From contig NZ_CP021646.1 in NCBI RefSeq assembly GCF_002208135.1, positions 665,501-729,500 of the forward strand: DNA of 64,000 bases. Direction: 5' to 3'. Both the position numbers and the translations under genes were made by a program. Positions 26,728-35,475 of the stretch are shown piece after piece. The DNA is from Pseudoalteromonas piscicida (lineage in GTDB: Bacteria; Pseudomonadota; Gammaproteobacteria; Enterobacterales; Alteromonadaceae). Each line of letters begins with the position of its first letter. The first letter of the stretch is position 1. A model generated the notes under the pieces. The model saw only the letters and a program-made list of their open reading frames with translations, searched no databases and had not been told where the DNA came from.

Positions 26728-29049
26728 ATGACGGATAAAAAGAAAAGAACACCTGCCAAAAAATCAAACGTCAAAGCGAACACTTCGCGTAAAAACAATA
26801 CCCAGCAAAACGGTTCTAAGATGCAAAGAGTTAAAAGCCGTATACTGAGCACATTGTGGTCTTTCTTTTGGAAGGGGACTATTGCGGCGATATTCCTTGT
26901 AGCAATTTATATCATCTATTTAGACGCGAAAATAAGCCGGCAGTTTGAGGGCAATAAGTGGGAACTTCCCGTTCAGGTTTATGCCAGATCGATGCAGTTT
27001 TTTCCTGATCAGTTCCTTAATGAGGATGAAGTGCTGTGGGAGCTGAAGCGGCTTAACTATTCTCGTGTAAATCGTATCAGCCGTACCGGTCAGTATATCG
27101 TTCAAGGTCGCACAATCACCATTCATCGTCGCGCGTTCGAATTCTACGATGGCCCAGAAGCTGCGCGTATTTTTACGCTTAATTTTGCTGGTAAAAAGCT
27201 TGCAAATATTGTTGATAATCAAGGTCGACGCTTAGCTGGCGCTCGCTTAGAGCCAGTGCAAATTGCCCGGATCGGCAATGAATCCCGTCAAGACAGAGAG
27301 TTTGTTCCGTTCGATAAATTCCCTAATATTTTAAAAGAAACACTGCTGGTGGTAGAAGATAGAGACTTTTACGAACATCATGGTGTTTCTGCGCTGTCTA
27401 TTTTACGTGCACTGTATGCCAACATTAAAGCAGGGCGAACCGTACAAGGCGGCAGTACGCTCACGCAACAGCTCGCAAAAAACTTTTATCTCACCAGAGA
27501 TCGCACCTTAATCCGCAAGGTGAATGAAGCGTTCATTGCATTGATTTTAGATTTCCGTTATAGCAAAGATGAAATCCTTGAAGCCTATTTAAACGAAGTG
27601 TTTTTGGGACAAGCCTATAATCAAGGCGTTCATGGTATGGGGCTTGCGGCCGATTTTTATTTTGGTAAGCCGGTAGACGAGCTTGAGTTTGACCAAGTCG
27701 CTATGTTAGTTGCGATGGTTAAAGGGCCATCTTTTTATAACCCAAGACGCTATCCTGAGCGGGTAATGGAAAGGCGTGATTTAGTCTTAAGGCTGATGGT
27801 GGAAAATGGCCTCATCACAACGCCTGAGTATCGCGCAGCGCTGGCAAGGCCGATTGACGTACAACCGCTAAAAGCGAGCCGTATGCAGTCTTATCCTGGC
27901 TATTTGGAGTTGGTGAATCGCGAGTTAAAGAAACTCGTGCCTGATGATGACATTGTCGACTCTGGAATTCGGATTTTTACCTACCTCGATTTACAAAAGC
28001 AAACGGCGATGGAAGATGCCGTTAAAAAGGGCTTACCTTACTTAGAGCGCCGCTTCAAAACGGAAGATCTAGAAACCGCGATGCTGTCAGTTAATGTTGA
28101 AAAAGCGGGGGTATCGGCGTTAGTTGCTGGTCGTCAGTTGAAGTTTTCAGGTTTTAATCGGGTATTAGATACCGAGCGCAATATAGGCTCATTGGTCAAG
28201 CCCGCTATTTATTTGAGTGCTTTGTCGAATCCAAACTACCATTTGGGCATGCTACTGGATGACAGCCCCCTTGAAGTGACGGACGGCTCAGGTAAGGTCT
28301 GGTCTCCAGAGAACTTTGATCATAAATTCAGAGGCCAAGTGCCAATGTTTGAAGCGTTCAGCAATAGTATCAATATTCCAGCAGTAAATCTTGGCTTGGA
28401 TGTGGGTGTTAATCGAGTCGCGCAAACTTTGAATGAGCTTGGTGTTTCTAAGTCGATTCCACTTTATCCTTCTTTATTGTTGGGCGCGTTAGAGCTATCC
28501 AGTTTTGATGTTGCAGAGGCCTACACCACACTTGCTGCAGATGGTAAGCAGAGCGAGTTGACCAGTGTCATGGCTATCACCGACTCACTGGGTAAGCTTG
28601 TGTACGAACACCCTGTGCAAAAAAGCCAAACGCTAGACAGCGATGCGGTGTACATGACGAAATATGGCATGAAGCGCGTAACCAAAAAAGGCACAGCTAA
28701 ACGTCTCAATCTTCACTTTCCCTCTATTCAACTTGCAGGAAAAACGGGGACTAGTAATGATTTAAGAGATAGCTGGTTTGCAGGTTTTGACCAAAATACG
28801 GTCACTGTTGCTTGGATTGGTCGTGATGATAATAAGCCTACGGGATTAACGGGCAGCCAAGGTGCGCTAGAGCTCTATATTCGTTACCTCAAACCGCTGA
28901 ACCCACAGGCGATTGTAGATGAGCGTCCAAAGTCCATTCGCTGGGCGTTTATCAATCCGAAAACGGGTAAGCAATCGCCTCCGAGTTGTGGTCCAGTATT
29001 GCAGTTGCCTATTAGAGAGAGCATGTTCGAACCAAGACCTAGGTGTTGA
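26728..29049 (+). CDS. mrcB: Penicillin-binding protein 1B (bifunctional glycosyltransferase/transpeptidase)
   Basis: Class A PBP of 773 aa, close to E. coli PBP1b. A basic cytoplasmic tail (1-48) and a TM helix (about 49-69) are followed by a UB2H-like domain (about 75-165), the docking site for the activator LpoB. The GT51 glycosyltransferase has the catalytic Glu in VEDRDFYEHHG and GGSTLTQQLAKN. The transpeptidase has active-site Ser in SLVKPAIYL, SNS in the FSNSINIPA block and KTG in AGKTGTSND. It polymerises and cross-links peptidoglycan. Monocistronic between terminators. Confidence 0.95.
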   Translation: MTDKKKRTPAKKSNVKANTSRKNNTQQNGSKMQRVKSRILSTLWSFFWKGTIAAIFLVAIYIIYLDAKISRQFEGNKWELPVQVYARSMQFFPDQFLNEDEVLWELKRLNYSRVNRISRTGQYIVQGRTITIHRRAFEFYDGPEAARIFTLNFAGKKLANIVDNQGRRLAGARLEPVQIARIGNESRQDREFVPFDKFPNILKETLLVVEDRDFYEHHGVSALSILRALYANIKAGRTVQGGSTLTQQLAKNFYLTRDRTLIRKVNEAFIALILDFRYSKDEILEAYLNEVFLGQAYNQGVHGMGLAADFYFGKPVDELEFDQVAMLVAMVKGPSFYNPRRYPERVMERRDLVLRLMVENGLITTPEYRAALARPIDVQPLKASRMQSYPGYLELVNRELKKLVPDDDIVDSGIRIFTYLDLQKQTAMEDAVKKGLPYLERRFKTEDLETAMLSVNVEKAGVSALVAGRQLKFSGFNRVLDTERNIGSLVKPAIYLSALSNPNYHLGMLLDDSPLEVTDGSGKVWSPENFDHKFRGQVPMFEAFSNSINIPAVNLGLDVGVNRVAQTLNELGVSKSIPLYPSLLLGALELSSFDVAEAYTTLAADGKQSELTSVMAITDSLGKLVYEHPVQKSQTLDSDAVYMTKYGMKRVTKKGTAKRLNLHFPSIQLAGKTGTSNDLRDSWFAGFDQNTVTVAWIGRDDNKPTGLTGSQGALELYIRYLKPLNPQAIVDERPKSIRWAFINPKTGKQSPPSCGPVLQLPIRESMFEPRPRC

Positions 29050-29150
29050 GCCAAGTATTGGCTGCTAGGGTTTGTTGACCCTAGCACAGCCCACCTGACT
29101 AATGCTTTGTGTCTCCCACAAATTTATTCAAAGCGTAGCTGAAAAAACAA

Positions 29151-29173
29151 AAAAAGCCCTGAACGGGCTTTTT
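29151..29173. terminator. Bidirectional terminator between mrcB and hemL
   Basis: AAAAAGCCC/GGGCTTTTT hairpin with a four-base loop between convergent genes. Confidence 0.9.
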
Positions 29174-29205
29174 AAATACAAACTAATGCAAGTTTTAATC
29201 TGTGG

Positions 29206-30486
29206 TTATAACTTGGCAAATGCACGCTTTGCAGCGTCGATAGTTTTTTCGATTTCTTTGTTAGAATGCATGGTGCTCACAAAACCTGCTTCGAATGCTG
29301 ATGGCGCTAAATAAACGCCTTCATCTAGCATCAGGTGGAAGAACTTTTTGAAGCGCTCTAGGTCACATTCAGTTGCTTGTTGATAGCTGGTTACTTTTTT
29401 AGCGTCAGTAAAGAAGAAGCCAAACATACCACCTGCGTAGTTAGTCGTAAGTGCAATACCAGCCTCATCAGCAGCTGCTTGGAAGCCTTCACACAGGGCT
29501 TTACTCTTAGCTTCAAGCTCTGCGTGTAGCCCTTCTTCTGAAAGTAGCTCTAGCGCTTTTAAACCGGCAGCCATAGCAATTGGGTTACCAGATAGCGTGC
29601 CCGCTTGATAAACTGGGCCAACAGGGGCGATGTAATCCATGATTTCTTTTTTACCACCAAACGCACCCACTGGCATACCGCCACCAATCACTTTACCTAA
29701 ACAGGTCAAGTCAGGGGTGATGTTGTAGTACTGTTGAGCACCACCAAGTGCAACACGGAAACCCGTCATGACTTCGTCAAAGATAAGCACACTTTGATTG
29801 TCAGTACATATTTCGCGTAGACCTTCTAAAAAGCCTTCTACCGGTGGAATACAGTTCATGTTTCCGGCAACTGGCTCGATGATCACACACGCGATTTGAT
29901 CTTTGTACTGCTCAAAAATTGCTTTTACTTCATCAAGGTTATTAAATGAAACCGTTAACGTATGCTTAGCAAAGTCGGCAGGAATACCAGGGGAGTTAGG
30001 CACGCCCATGGTAAGTGCACCTGAACCTGCTTTAACAAGCAAAGCGTCAGCGTGACCGTGGTAACAGCCTTCAAACTTTAAGATCTTATCGCGGCCAGTA
30101 TAACCACGAGCAAGGCGAATAGCGCTCATGGTCGCTTCTGTACCAGAGCTTACCATACGCACTTTTTCAATAGATGGTACTAGCGCTTTTACTTTTTCCG
30201 CCATTAGGATTTCAGTTTCCGTCGGCGCGCCGTATGATAGGCCATTTTCAACCGCTTCAAGCACTGCTTGTTTAATCTCAGGATGGTTATGACCTAAGAT
30301 CATCGGGCCCCAAGAACCCACATAATCAATGTACTGTTTACCATCGGCATCAAAGGTGTGAACGCCTTCGGCTTTGGTGATAAATAGTGGCGTACCACCT
30401 ACACCATTAAAAGCGCGAACAGGAGAGTTAACACCTCCAGGGATTGAGTCTTGGGCGCGTTTGAATAAGTCTTGACTAATTGTCAT
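29206..30486 (-). CDS. hemL: Glutamate-1-semialdehyde 2,1-aminomutase
   Basis: PLP enzyme of 426 aa forming 5-aminolevulinate from glutamate-1-semialdehyde in the C5 haem pathway. Markers are the N-terminal [12 protein letters not shown], the [16 protein letters not shown] cofactor phosphate site, FDEVMTGFR, and the PLP lysine in [22 protein letters not shown] precedes the ATG at 30486. It follows pyrB by 12 bp and hemJ is two genes upstream, so the cluster groups two haem genes with pyrimidine synthesis. Confidence 0.96.
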   Translation of the reverse strand: MTISQDLFKRAQDSIPGGVNSPVRAFNGVGGTPLFITKAEGVHTFDADGKQYIDYVGSWGPMILGHNHPEIKQAVLEAVENGLSYGAPTETEILMAEKVKALVPSIEKVRMVSSGTEATMSAIRLARGYTGRDKILKFEGCYHGHADALLVKAGSGALTMGVPNSPGIPADFAKHTLTVSFNNLDEVKAIFEQYKDQIACVIIEPVAGNMNCIPPVEGFLEGLREICTDNQSVLIFDEVMTGFRVALGGAQQYYNITPDLTCLGKVIGGGMPVGAFGGKKEIMDYIAPVGPVYQAGTLSGNPIAMAAGLKALELLSEEGLHAELEAKSKALCEGFQAAADEAGIALTTNYAGGMFGFFFTDAKKVTSYQQATECDLERFKKFFHLMLDEGVYLAPSAFEAGFVSTMHSNKEIEKTIDAAKRAFAKL

Positions 30487-30498
30487 TGTCGATCCTTT

Positions 30499-31515
30499 TT
30501 AGCTTTCACGTTTGCGGCTAAACCAAGGTACTTCTACCTCGTGTTTTTCCACTTGGTTTTCAACACCTAGCGTTAGGGCAAAAAGTGCCATACGGATCAA
30601 TACACCATTTTGAACTTGGCGGAAGATAGCTAGGTTGTCGTTGTTATTTAGGTCGTTGTCTAGCTCGTTTGCATCGCTGCGGCTGTCGCGTGGTAGTGGA
30701 TGCATTAATACTGAGCTAGGTTTACAGTGAGCGTCATAAATTGCTTGGCTGATCCTAAAGCCACCACGGTATTTGTTTGCTTCTTCTTGAGAAGGGAAAC
30801 GCTCTTCTTGAATACGAGTCTGGTAAACGATATCGGCAGCTAAATTGCCTTCCATCTTAGACACGACTTCAATACGGTGACCAGCATTGTCTACGACATC
30901 TAAAATAGACTGAGGCATTTGTAAGCCATCCGGTGCAACCATTGTAAAGCGGATATCTTTGTAGTGACTCAGTAACTTTGATAAAGAATGCACGGTGCGG
31001 CCGTATTTTAAATCACCGACTAGGGCGATGTGCATGCCGTCAATTCCGGTACCAAAGCGGCTAAGCTCTCGGTCAATTGTCAGTAGGTCCAACAGTGCTT
31101 GAGTCGGGTGCTCATTAGGGCCATCACCACCGTTGATAACAGGAACGTCGGAACCGGTTGCAAACTCGGCAACTGAGCCTGCGTCTGGGTGGCGCATTGC
31201 CACGGCGTCAGCATAAGCAGAAATCACGCGGGCGGTATCATACAAAGATTCGCCTTTTGCCAGTGCTGAGCTTTGCATACCGGTGGTTTCGCGGACTAGC
31301 CCGCCCAGCAGGTTAAATGCGGTGCCGAAACTTACGCGTGTTCTCGTGCTTGGTTCAAAAAATAGATTTGCCAAAATCGCCCCATTAAGTACTTGGGTAC
31401 GTTTTTGCTTTTTAGCATAGGGTTCCATTTTTTTGGCAATGGAGAAGATGTGTTCAATTGAATCTCTGTCTAATTGATTGACAGAAAGAATGTTTTCACC
31501 TTGGAAACTGAACAT
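30499..31515 (-). CDS. pyrB: Aspartate carbamoyltransferase catalytic subunit
   Basis: ATCase of 338 aa catalysing the first committed step of pyrimidine synthesis. The ATG at 31515 is chosen because AGGA lies 9 bp upstream; an in-frame start 39 bp earlier is less likely. The carbamoyl-phosphate loop is FFEPSTRTRVSF, the 80s-loop region contains SALAKGESLYDT, and the aspartate site includes MHPLPR. It is longer than E. coli PyrB, with a basic C-terminal extension (EVPWFSRKRES). No pyrI regulatory subunit is adjacent, so the allostery of the E. coli enzyme cannot be assumed. In tandem with hemL. Confidence 0.94.
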   Translation of the reverse strand: MFSFQGENILSVNQLDRDSIEHIFSIAKKMEPYAKKQKRTQVLNGAILANLFFEPSTRTRVSFGTAFNLLGGLVRETTGMQSSALAKGESLYDTARVISAYADAVAMRHPDAGSVAEFATGSDVPVINGGDGPNEHPTQALLDLLTIDRELSRFGTGIDGMHIALVGDLKYGRTVHSLSKLLSHYKDIRFTMVAPDGLQMPQSILDVVDNAGHRIEVVSKMEGNLAADIVYQTRIQEERFPSQEEANKYRGGFRISQAIYDAHCKPSSVLMHPLPRDSRSDANELDNDLNNNDNLAIFRQVQNGVLIRMALFALTLGVENQVEKHEVEVPWFSRKRES

Positions 31516-31639
31516 TTGGCGATTCCTAAAGACAAATTGACTACCGGGTTGCAAGGTCGCTCACCCAACCAGATAACACGCAGATTGCGGGCGGTTACTT
31601 GGGCGCATATTATACCCAAGTACCCCCAATAATGCACGG

Positions 31640-32074
31640 TTACAGTGCAGGTTTTAAAACGGCAAGAAAGACAATGGCTAATAGGATTAGTACGGGAAAT
31701 TCGTTGAAAAAACGATAGAACTTGTCGCTTTTACGATTGCGATCATGTTTGAAATCGGCAAGCAATTTAAAGCAATAACCATGATAAATATAAAGTAAAA
31801 TCACTAAGGTCAGTTTGTAGTGCAGCCACATACTATGTTTAAACCACTCACGTCCATATTCTGTAATCGTTAAGACTCCAAACACCGCGGTGAGAATAGC
31901 AAATGGGGTTACAAAATAGAGTAGGCGGCGCTCCATGATTTTGAGCATTGAGCTACAAGATTTTTCTTCAGTCATCGCGTGATACACAAAGAGACGTGGC
32001 AGATAAAAAATCCCTGCAAACCAGGCAATCATAAAAAAGATATGTAAGGCTTTATACGTTAGCAATAAGCTCAT
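31640..32074 (-). CDS. hemJ: Protoporphyrinogen oxidase HemJ
   Basis: Small membrane protein of 144 aa with four TM helices, UPF0093/HemJ family. It oxidises protoporphyrinogen IX to protoporphyrin IX in bacteria lacking HemG/HemY. The start at 32074 opens with the typical YKALHIFFMIAWFAGIFYL, containing the conserved His of the first helix. RLFVYHAM and a WLHYKLTLVI segment with conserved Lys follow. It is 20 bp downstream of the ClC gene and upstream of pyrB-hemL, in keeping with a haem role. Confidence 0.88.
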   Translation of the reverse strand: MSLLLTYKALHIFFMIAWFAGIFYLPRLFVYHAMTEEKSCSSMLKIMERRLLYFVTPFAILTAVFGVLTITEYGREWFKHSMWLHYKLTLVILLYIYHGYCFKLLADFKHDRNRKSDKFYRFFNEFPVLILLAIVFLAVLKPAL

Positions 32075-32094
32075 TATAAATTCCACTTTTTAGG

Positions 32095-33777
32095 CTAGAG
32101 TAAACTGTTTCTGGTGGTGAGTATGTGACGAATTTGGTCCCATCGCAATAACCCAAGTATTTGTTTATCATCCTTTTGATTGTATATATATACCGCGCCT
32201 GAGCGTTTATCTTTTAACACATCAAAGGCATCTGCTAAAGTCGCTTGTGTGCTTAGTCCTTGTAGCTCGATATAAGAGACCGATACGCTGCCCTCAGAGA
32301 TTAAGTTTAAATCGTATTCGGCTAAGCGGTAGCCGCTTTGTTCATCATAAACAATGAGCGGTGTTTGGCTATCAACCGCGGATAGGGTTTCCTTTATCTG
32401 CTCTTTATCGTCGGAATAGAGCAGTTTAAAATTTTCATCCATCTCAGCCACTATCCCCACTTTCTGCAATGCCTCTTTTGCTGGGGATACTTGGTAAGGT
32501 AGCCCTTGAAAGTCCAATTGTTGAATAAAAATAGAGCGGTTACCAAATGCCTGCAATGCGGTTACGTAAGCGGTGGTGATCACCAGCATAGCTGGAACGA
32601 TTATTTTCGGGTTTGAAGTCAGCTCCATTACCGCGGTGAGTGCTGCAAGTGGGGCGTGCAACGTTGCTGCAAGTAAGCCTGCCATACCAAGTACACCATA
32701 AGTTCCTGCAACATCGACGCTTGGCTCAATAAATTGCGCAAAGAAAGACATCAATGTGCCCATGATAACCCCAAGCCCAATCACTGGACCAATAATACCA
32801 CCGGGAATACCAAGGCCAATTGCAAATAACGTCGCCATCAACTTGGCAATCAATATTGTTGTAAGTAGCTGTAAGTTATGGGGAGACTCAACAGCTTGCG
32901 TGATAGCGCTCATACCTGAGCCCATGGCACCCGGCACGGCATAGCCAATTAATCCCGCAATCAAGCCCGCTAATAAAAGGCGAGGAAACATGCTGATGGG
33001 TTTAAAAGTTTTGATGATCAGCATCAGATTTTGATTAAAAGCAAAAGCAACCGCTCCTAATGCTGCACCACAAATAATTAAATAAGGGTAATGCCAAAAA
33101 CTCAACGGGGTGATATGAATGAGTGCCAGCTCGGAACTATTACCAAACACATATTGCGTGCTCATTGCACCGATAACTGACGCCAACATCACGGGCACGA
33201 AAATGTGGATTTTATACTCCCTGAGCACGACTTCCATGACGAATATCACCGCCGCGAGCGGAGTGTTGAATGAGGCCGCAATACCTGCAGATACACCGCA
33301 ACCGGCCAAAGTTCGTGCGGCATTGAGTGGTAGATGTAAACGCTCTGATAGAATGCTCGCGGCTGTTGCCCCCATGTGTACAGATGGCCCTTCTCGACCA
33401 ACAGAAAAGCCACTGATCAAAGCAACAGCACCACCAAAAAACTGGTTCGCAGAATTCCAAATTGGCATATGACCGTAGTGGTGTTTGATTCGATTGATCA
33501 CATAGGGGATGCCCAAGCGATAGTGCTTAAACCCGGTTAAGGCAGCAAAGACCGCGATGAGTAGCGCTGCAAGCACAGGTAAAAATAGTCGGTGCAGCTC
33601 AGAAAGCTCAGTAAAGTCATCTGGTTTATCGAGAAATGTACCTTGGATTAATTCAATAGTAAGACGAAAAGCAATGATAAGTATCGCCGCAAGTAGGCCT
33701 GCACCAGCACCAAGCAGGCACAGTTGCGCTGAAGTTTTAGGTTTTGCAAGGCTTCGTCTTAATGTATCCAACGACAT
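32095..33777 (-). CDS. ClC-family chloride/proton transporter with CBS domains
   Basis: Membrane protein of 560 aa. The ClC core (about 20-430) contains the selectivity-filter blocks GSGMSAI, GREGPSVHMG (with the gating glutamate) and GIPGGIIGPVIGLG. A cytoplasmic C-terminal region (about 440-560) resembles a pair of CBS domains, unlike the shorter E. coli ClcA. Presence of the gating Glu fits an exchanger rather than a channel, but this is inference. The ATG at 33777 has GGAA about 8 bp upstream; another ATG lies 9 bp earlier. First gene of a probable unit with hemJ. Confidence 0.9.
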   Translation of the reverse strand: MSLDTLRRSLAKPKTSAQLCLLGAGAGLLAAILIIAFRLTIELIQGTFLDKPDDFTELSELHRLFLPVLAALLIAVFAALTGFKHYRLGIPYVINRIKHHYGHMPIWNSANQFFGGAVALISGFSVGREGPSVHMGATAASILSERLHLPLNAARTLAGCGVSAGIAASFNTPLAAVIFVMEVVLREYKIHIFVPVMLASVIGAMSTQYVFGNSSELALIHITPLSFWHYPYLIICGAALGAVAFAFNQNLMLIIKTFKPISMFPRLLLAGLIAGLIGYAVPGAMGSGMSAITQAVESPHNLQLLTTILIAKLMATLFAIGLGIPGGIIGPVIGLGVIMGTLMSFFAQFIEPSVDVAGTYGVLGMAGLLAATLHAPLAALTAVMELTSNPKIIVPAMLVITTAYVTALQAFGNRSIFIQQLDFQGLPYQVSPAKEALQKVGIVAEMDENFKLLYSDDKEQIKETLSAVDSQTPLIVYDEQSGYRLAEYDLNLISEGSVSVSYIELQGLSTQATLADAFDVLKDKRSGAVYIYNQKDDKQILGLLRWDQIRHILTTRNSLL

Positions 33778-33786
33778 GAACGTCAT

Positions 33787-34041
33787 TCCACAATAGTAAA
33801 CCGTTTAAGAATATCAAATTTTTTACACTAAGTCCTTGTGCCAACGCAACTTAACTAAGGCAATAGTCATATTTTCCTCGGTTAAGTGTGGTGACACCAG
33901 TTTCAGAGCACAAGCCTGTCGCGTGCAGAGTTAAAAACTTCTCAACGACAACAAACAAATAGAAACTTTTTTTGAGTATGAACAAGGAGAAGCTTTCTTC
34001 CCAGAATGGATTATTTATCAAAGATAATTGGTGCAAACGCT
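33787..34041. other. Intergenic region between the ClC gene and erpA
   Basis: About 255 bp between divergent starts, before the IscR site. I see no convincing coding frame or strong hairpin. A 61-codon minus-strand frame with a TTG start is not credible. Confidence 0.6.
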
Positions 34042-34066
34042 ATACTTGATTAAAATACTCAGGTAT
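34042..34066. promoter_or_regulatory. IscR type 1 binding site upstream of erpA
   Basis: The 25-bp site beginning ATACTTGATT and ending CTCAGGTAT matches the type 1 IscR consensus at 23 of 25 positions, with only C9 and G17 changed. It sits 40 bp upstream of the erpA start, overlapping the promoter region, and predicts control by Fe-S status. Confidence 0.75.
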
Positions 34067-34105
34067 TAGATAATTTGCAGATTACAGGATTAGGGGTCTA
34101 AATCT

Positions 34106-34444
34106 ATGTCTGAACAATTACCAATTCAGTTTTCTGACGCAGCTGCAAGTCGCGTAAAGGAACTTATTGAAGAAGAAGAGAATGTCAATCTTAAGCTACG
34201 CGTTTATGTAACGGGTGGCGGTTGCTCAGGCTTTCAATATGGTTTCACTTTCGATGAAAAAGTAAATCCGGGTGATTTGGAAATCGTAAAAAACGGTGTC
34301 ACTATGGTTGTTGATCCAATGAGTATTCAGTATTTAATTGACGGTATCGTTGATTATACGGAAGGGCTTGAGGGCGCACGTTTCTTTGTGAACAATCCCA
34401 ATGCAACGACGACTTGTGGCTGTGGTGCAAGTTTCAGCGTCTAA
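34106..34444 (+). CDS. erpA: Iron-sulfur cluster insertion protein ErpA
   Basis: A-type Fe-S carrier of 112 aa, which passes [4Fe-4S]/[2Fe-2S] clusters to apo-proteins. The three conserved cluster cysteines are C40 ([11 protein letters not shown]), C104 and C106 (TTCGCGASF). The N-terminal sequence [20 protein letters not shown] is ErpA-like rather than IscA-like. Single gene behind a likely IscR site and in front of a terminator. Confidence 0.95.
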   Translation: MSEQLPIQFSDAAASRVKELIEEEENVNLKLRVYVTGGGCSGFQYGFTFDEKVNPGDLEIVKNGVTMVVDPMSIQYLIDGIVDYTEGLEGARFFVNNPNATTTCGCGASFSV

Positions 34445-34468
34445 CCATAATTAGCGCTACGTTTCGTT

Positions 34469-34499
34469 AAAGAGTCATGCTTTTGTCATGGCTCTTTTT
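34469..34499 (+). terminator. Terminator of erpA
   Basis: An 11-bp stem with one G-U pair (AAAGAGTCATG/CATGGCTCTTT), followed by TTG. Confidence 0.8.
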
Positions 34500-34534
34500 G
34501 TTTCTGCCCACCACAGCTCAACTTCCTTTATTTG

Positions 34535-34711
34535 TTACAAGCTACCCGTTAGATACATCATTAAGACGAAAAACCCTAAAACAAAAGATGAAAATACTAA
34601 GATGTAGATAAAGCCTTTCTTCCCTTGCTTAAGTGGCACGCCGTTTGAGCGAAGGAAGTAAATCCAACCTAAGCACAATAGAATTGGCAGTAAAAACAGT
34701 AATCGAATCAT
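34535..34711 (-). CDS. 58-residue membrane miniprotein with two TM helices
   Basis: A short frame: the ATG at 34711, preceded by GAGG at 10 bp, encodes MIRLLFLLPILLCLGWIYFL, then a polar loop RSNGVPLKQGKKG, a second hydrophobic helix (IYILVFSSFVLGFFVLMMYL) and the end TGSL. The hydrophobic/basic/hydrophobic layout with positive residues in the loop is what a real two-span hairpin protein looks like, with the loop facing the cytoplasm. I do not recognise a family. Convergent with erpA and downstream of its terminator. Confidence 0.6.
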   Translation of the reverse strand: MIRLLFLLPILLCLGWIYFLRSNGVPLKQGKKGFIYILVFSSFVLGFFVLMMYLTGSL

Positions 34712-35180
34712 CTAGGAATAGCCTCTTTTTTAACCACTTAGTAAATGTTAGCTGTAAGTTTTTATTTTTTAAAGAAAAATAATTTATTTCAAATACTGGT
34801 ACATTTTTTAAAAAATTTGTTAAAGTGTTACTGGATATTACAGCCCTTAATGAATTAAGAAAAAGTAAAAAATTAATTAGGTGTTATTCGTGTTTTAGTC
34901 TATACCTAATTGGGTACATAGGGATAAGTTAACATTTTGTCTACGTGTTACTGGTTTGGCACAATTTACCGCAGCTAGCTGGTAAGTTGTACCGCATTCA
35001 GGGTAAACTGTAAGCTTGATCGAGTGCTACAGGAAAAATGTTGAGTTCATACAAGCTTAACATTTTGCATTGTATAGTTCCTCGATAAGCTACAACTGTA
35101 ATATTTAGATAATAACTAAATGAGACGGGCATATTTCATTTAGATAATTTAGTCTTTCATCTAGTAGGAGATGTTTCATT
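34712..35180. other. AT-rich upstream region of the Xre-type gene
   Basis: About 470 bp with very high A+T in its first 200 bp and no coding frame. It holds a long imperfect hairpin (listed separately) and the ribosome site AGGAGATG before the gene at 35181. Confidence 0.6.
35013..35091. repeat. Long imperfect inverted repeat upstream of the Xre-type gene
   Basis: Outer arms AGCTTGATCGAG and CTCGATAAGCT pair except for one bulged G. Inner arms AAAATGTT (35035-35042) and AACATTTT (35059-35066) pair perfectly around a 16-base loop. There is no T-run. It could be a cruciform operator, a structured leader or a small RNA. Confidence 0.4.
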
Positions 35181-35423
35181 ATGATGGGTAAAACGGTTTC
35201 TTCTGAAGAAAACGGCAAACTAACGAAGTGGCTAAAATCAAAGCGCCACGAGAAAGGTCACACAATGCGCAGCCTTGCGCAGGTTTTAGGTACACCTCAT
35301 TCATTCATCGGTAAAATTGAAAACCAAGAACGTCGATTGGATGTTATTGAGTTTTTACGTTACTGCGAAGCGTTAGAAGTTGATCCTTATGAAGGCCTAC
35401 AGCTAATCAAAGAAGATCAATAA
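35181..35423 (+). CDS. Small Xre-family helix-turn-helix regulator
   Basis: DNA-binding protein of 80 aa. Nearly the whole length is a Cro/CI-type HTH: LTKWLKSKRHEKGHTMRSLAQVLGTPHSFIGKIENQERRL, where the TMRSLAQ/PHSFIGKIE turn and recognition helix are clear, then LDVIEFLRYCEALEVDPYEGL. No partner toxin gene is adjacent (the next gene is convergent ampG), so a solitary regulator is more likely than an antitoxin. The ATG follows AGGAGATG. Alternative start one codon later. Confidence 0.88.
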   Translation: MMGKTVSSEENGKLTKWLKSKRHEKGHTMRSLAQVLGTPHSFIGKIENQERRLDVIEFLRYCEALEVDPYEGLQLIKEDQ

Positions 35424-35447
35424 GCGTTTAGTTAGCAAAAACGTAAA

Positions 35448-35475
35448 AGGTGCAAGGACCTGCACCTCTAGTTTT
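35448..35475. terminator. Bidirectional terminator between the Xre-type gene and ampG
   Basis: Stem AGGTGCA/TGCACCT with a six-base loop, followed by CTAGTTTTTG; it runs into the ampG stop codon. Confidence 0.75.

Noticed and set aside
32756..33472. Plus-strand frames opposite the ClC gene
   Set aside because: Shadow frames of a well-supported membrane transporter with all family motifs intact.
33851..34036. 61-residue minus-strand frame between the ClC gene and erpA
   Set aside because: TTG start without ribosome site, overlaps the erpA upstream region, composition not protein-like.
35181..35423. Antitoxin of a toxin-antitoxin pair
   Set aside because: No small partner gene on either side; the downstream neighbour is convergent ampG behind a terminator.
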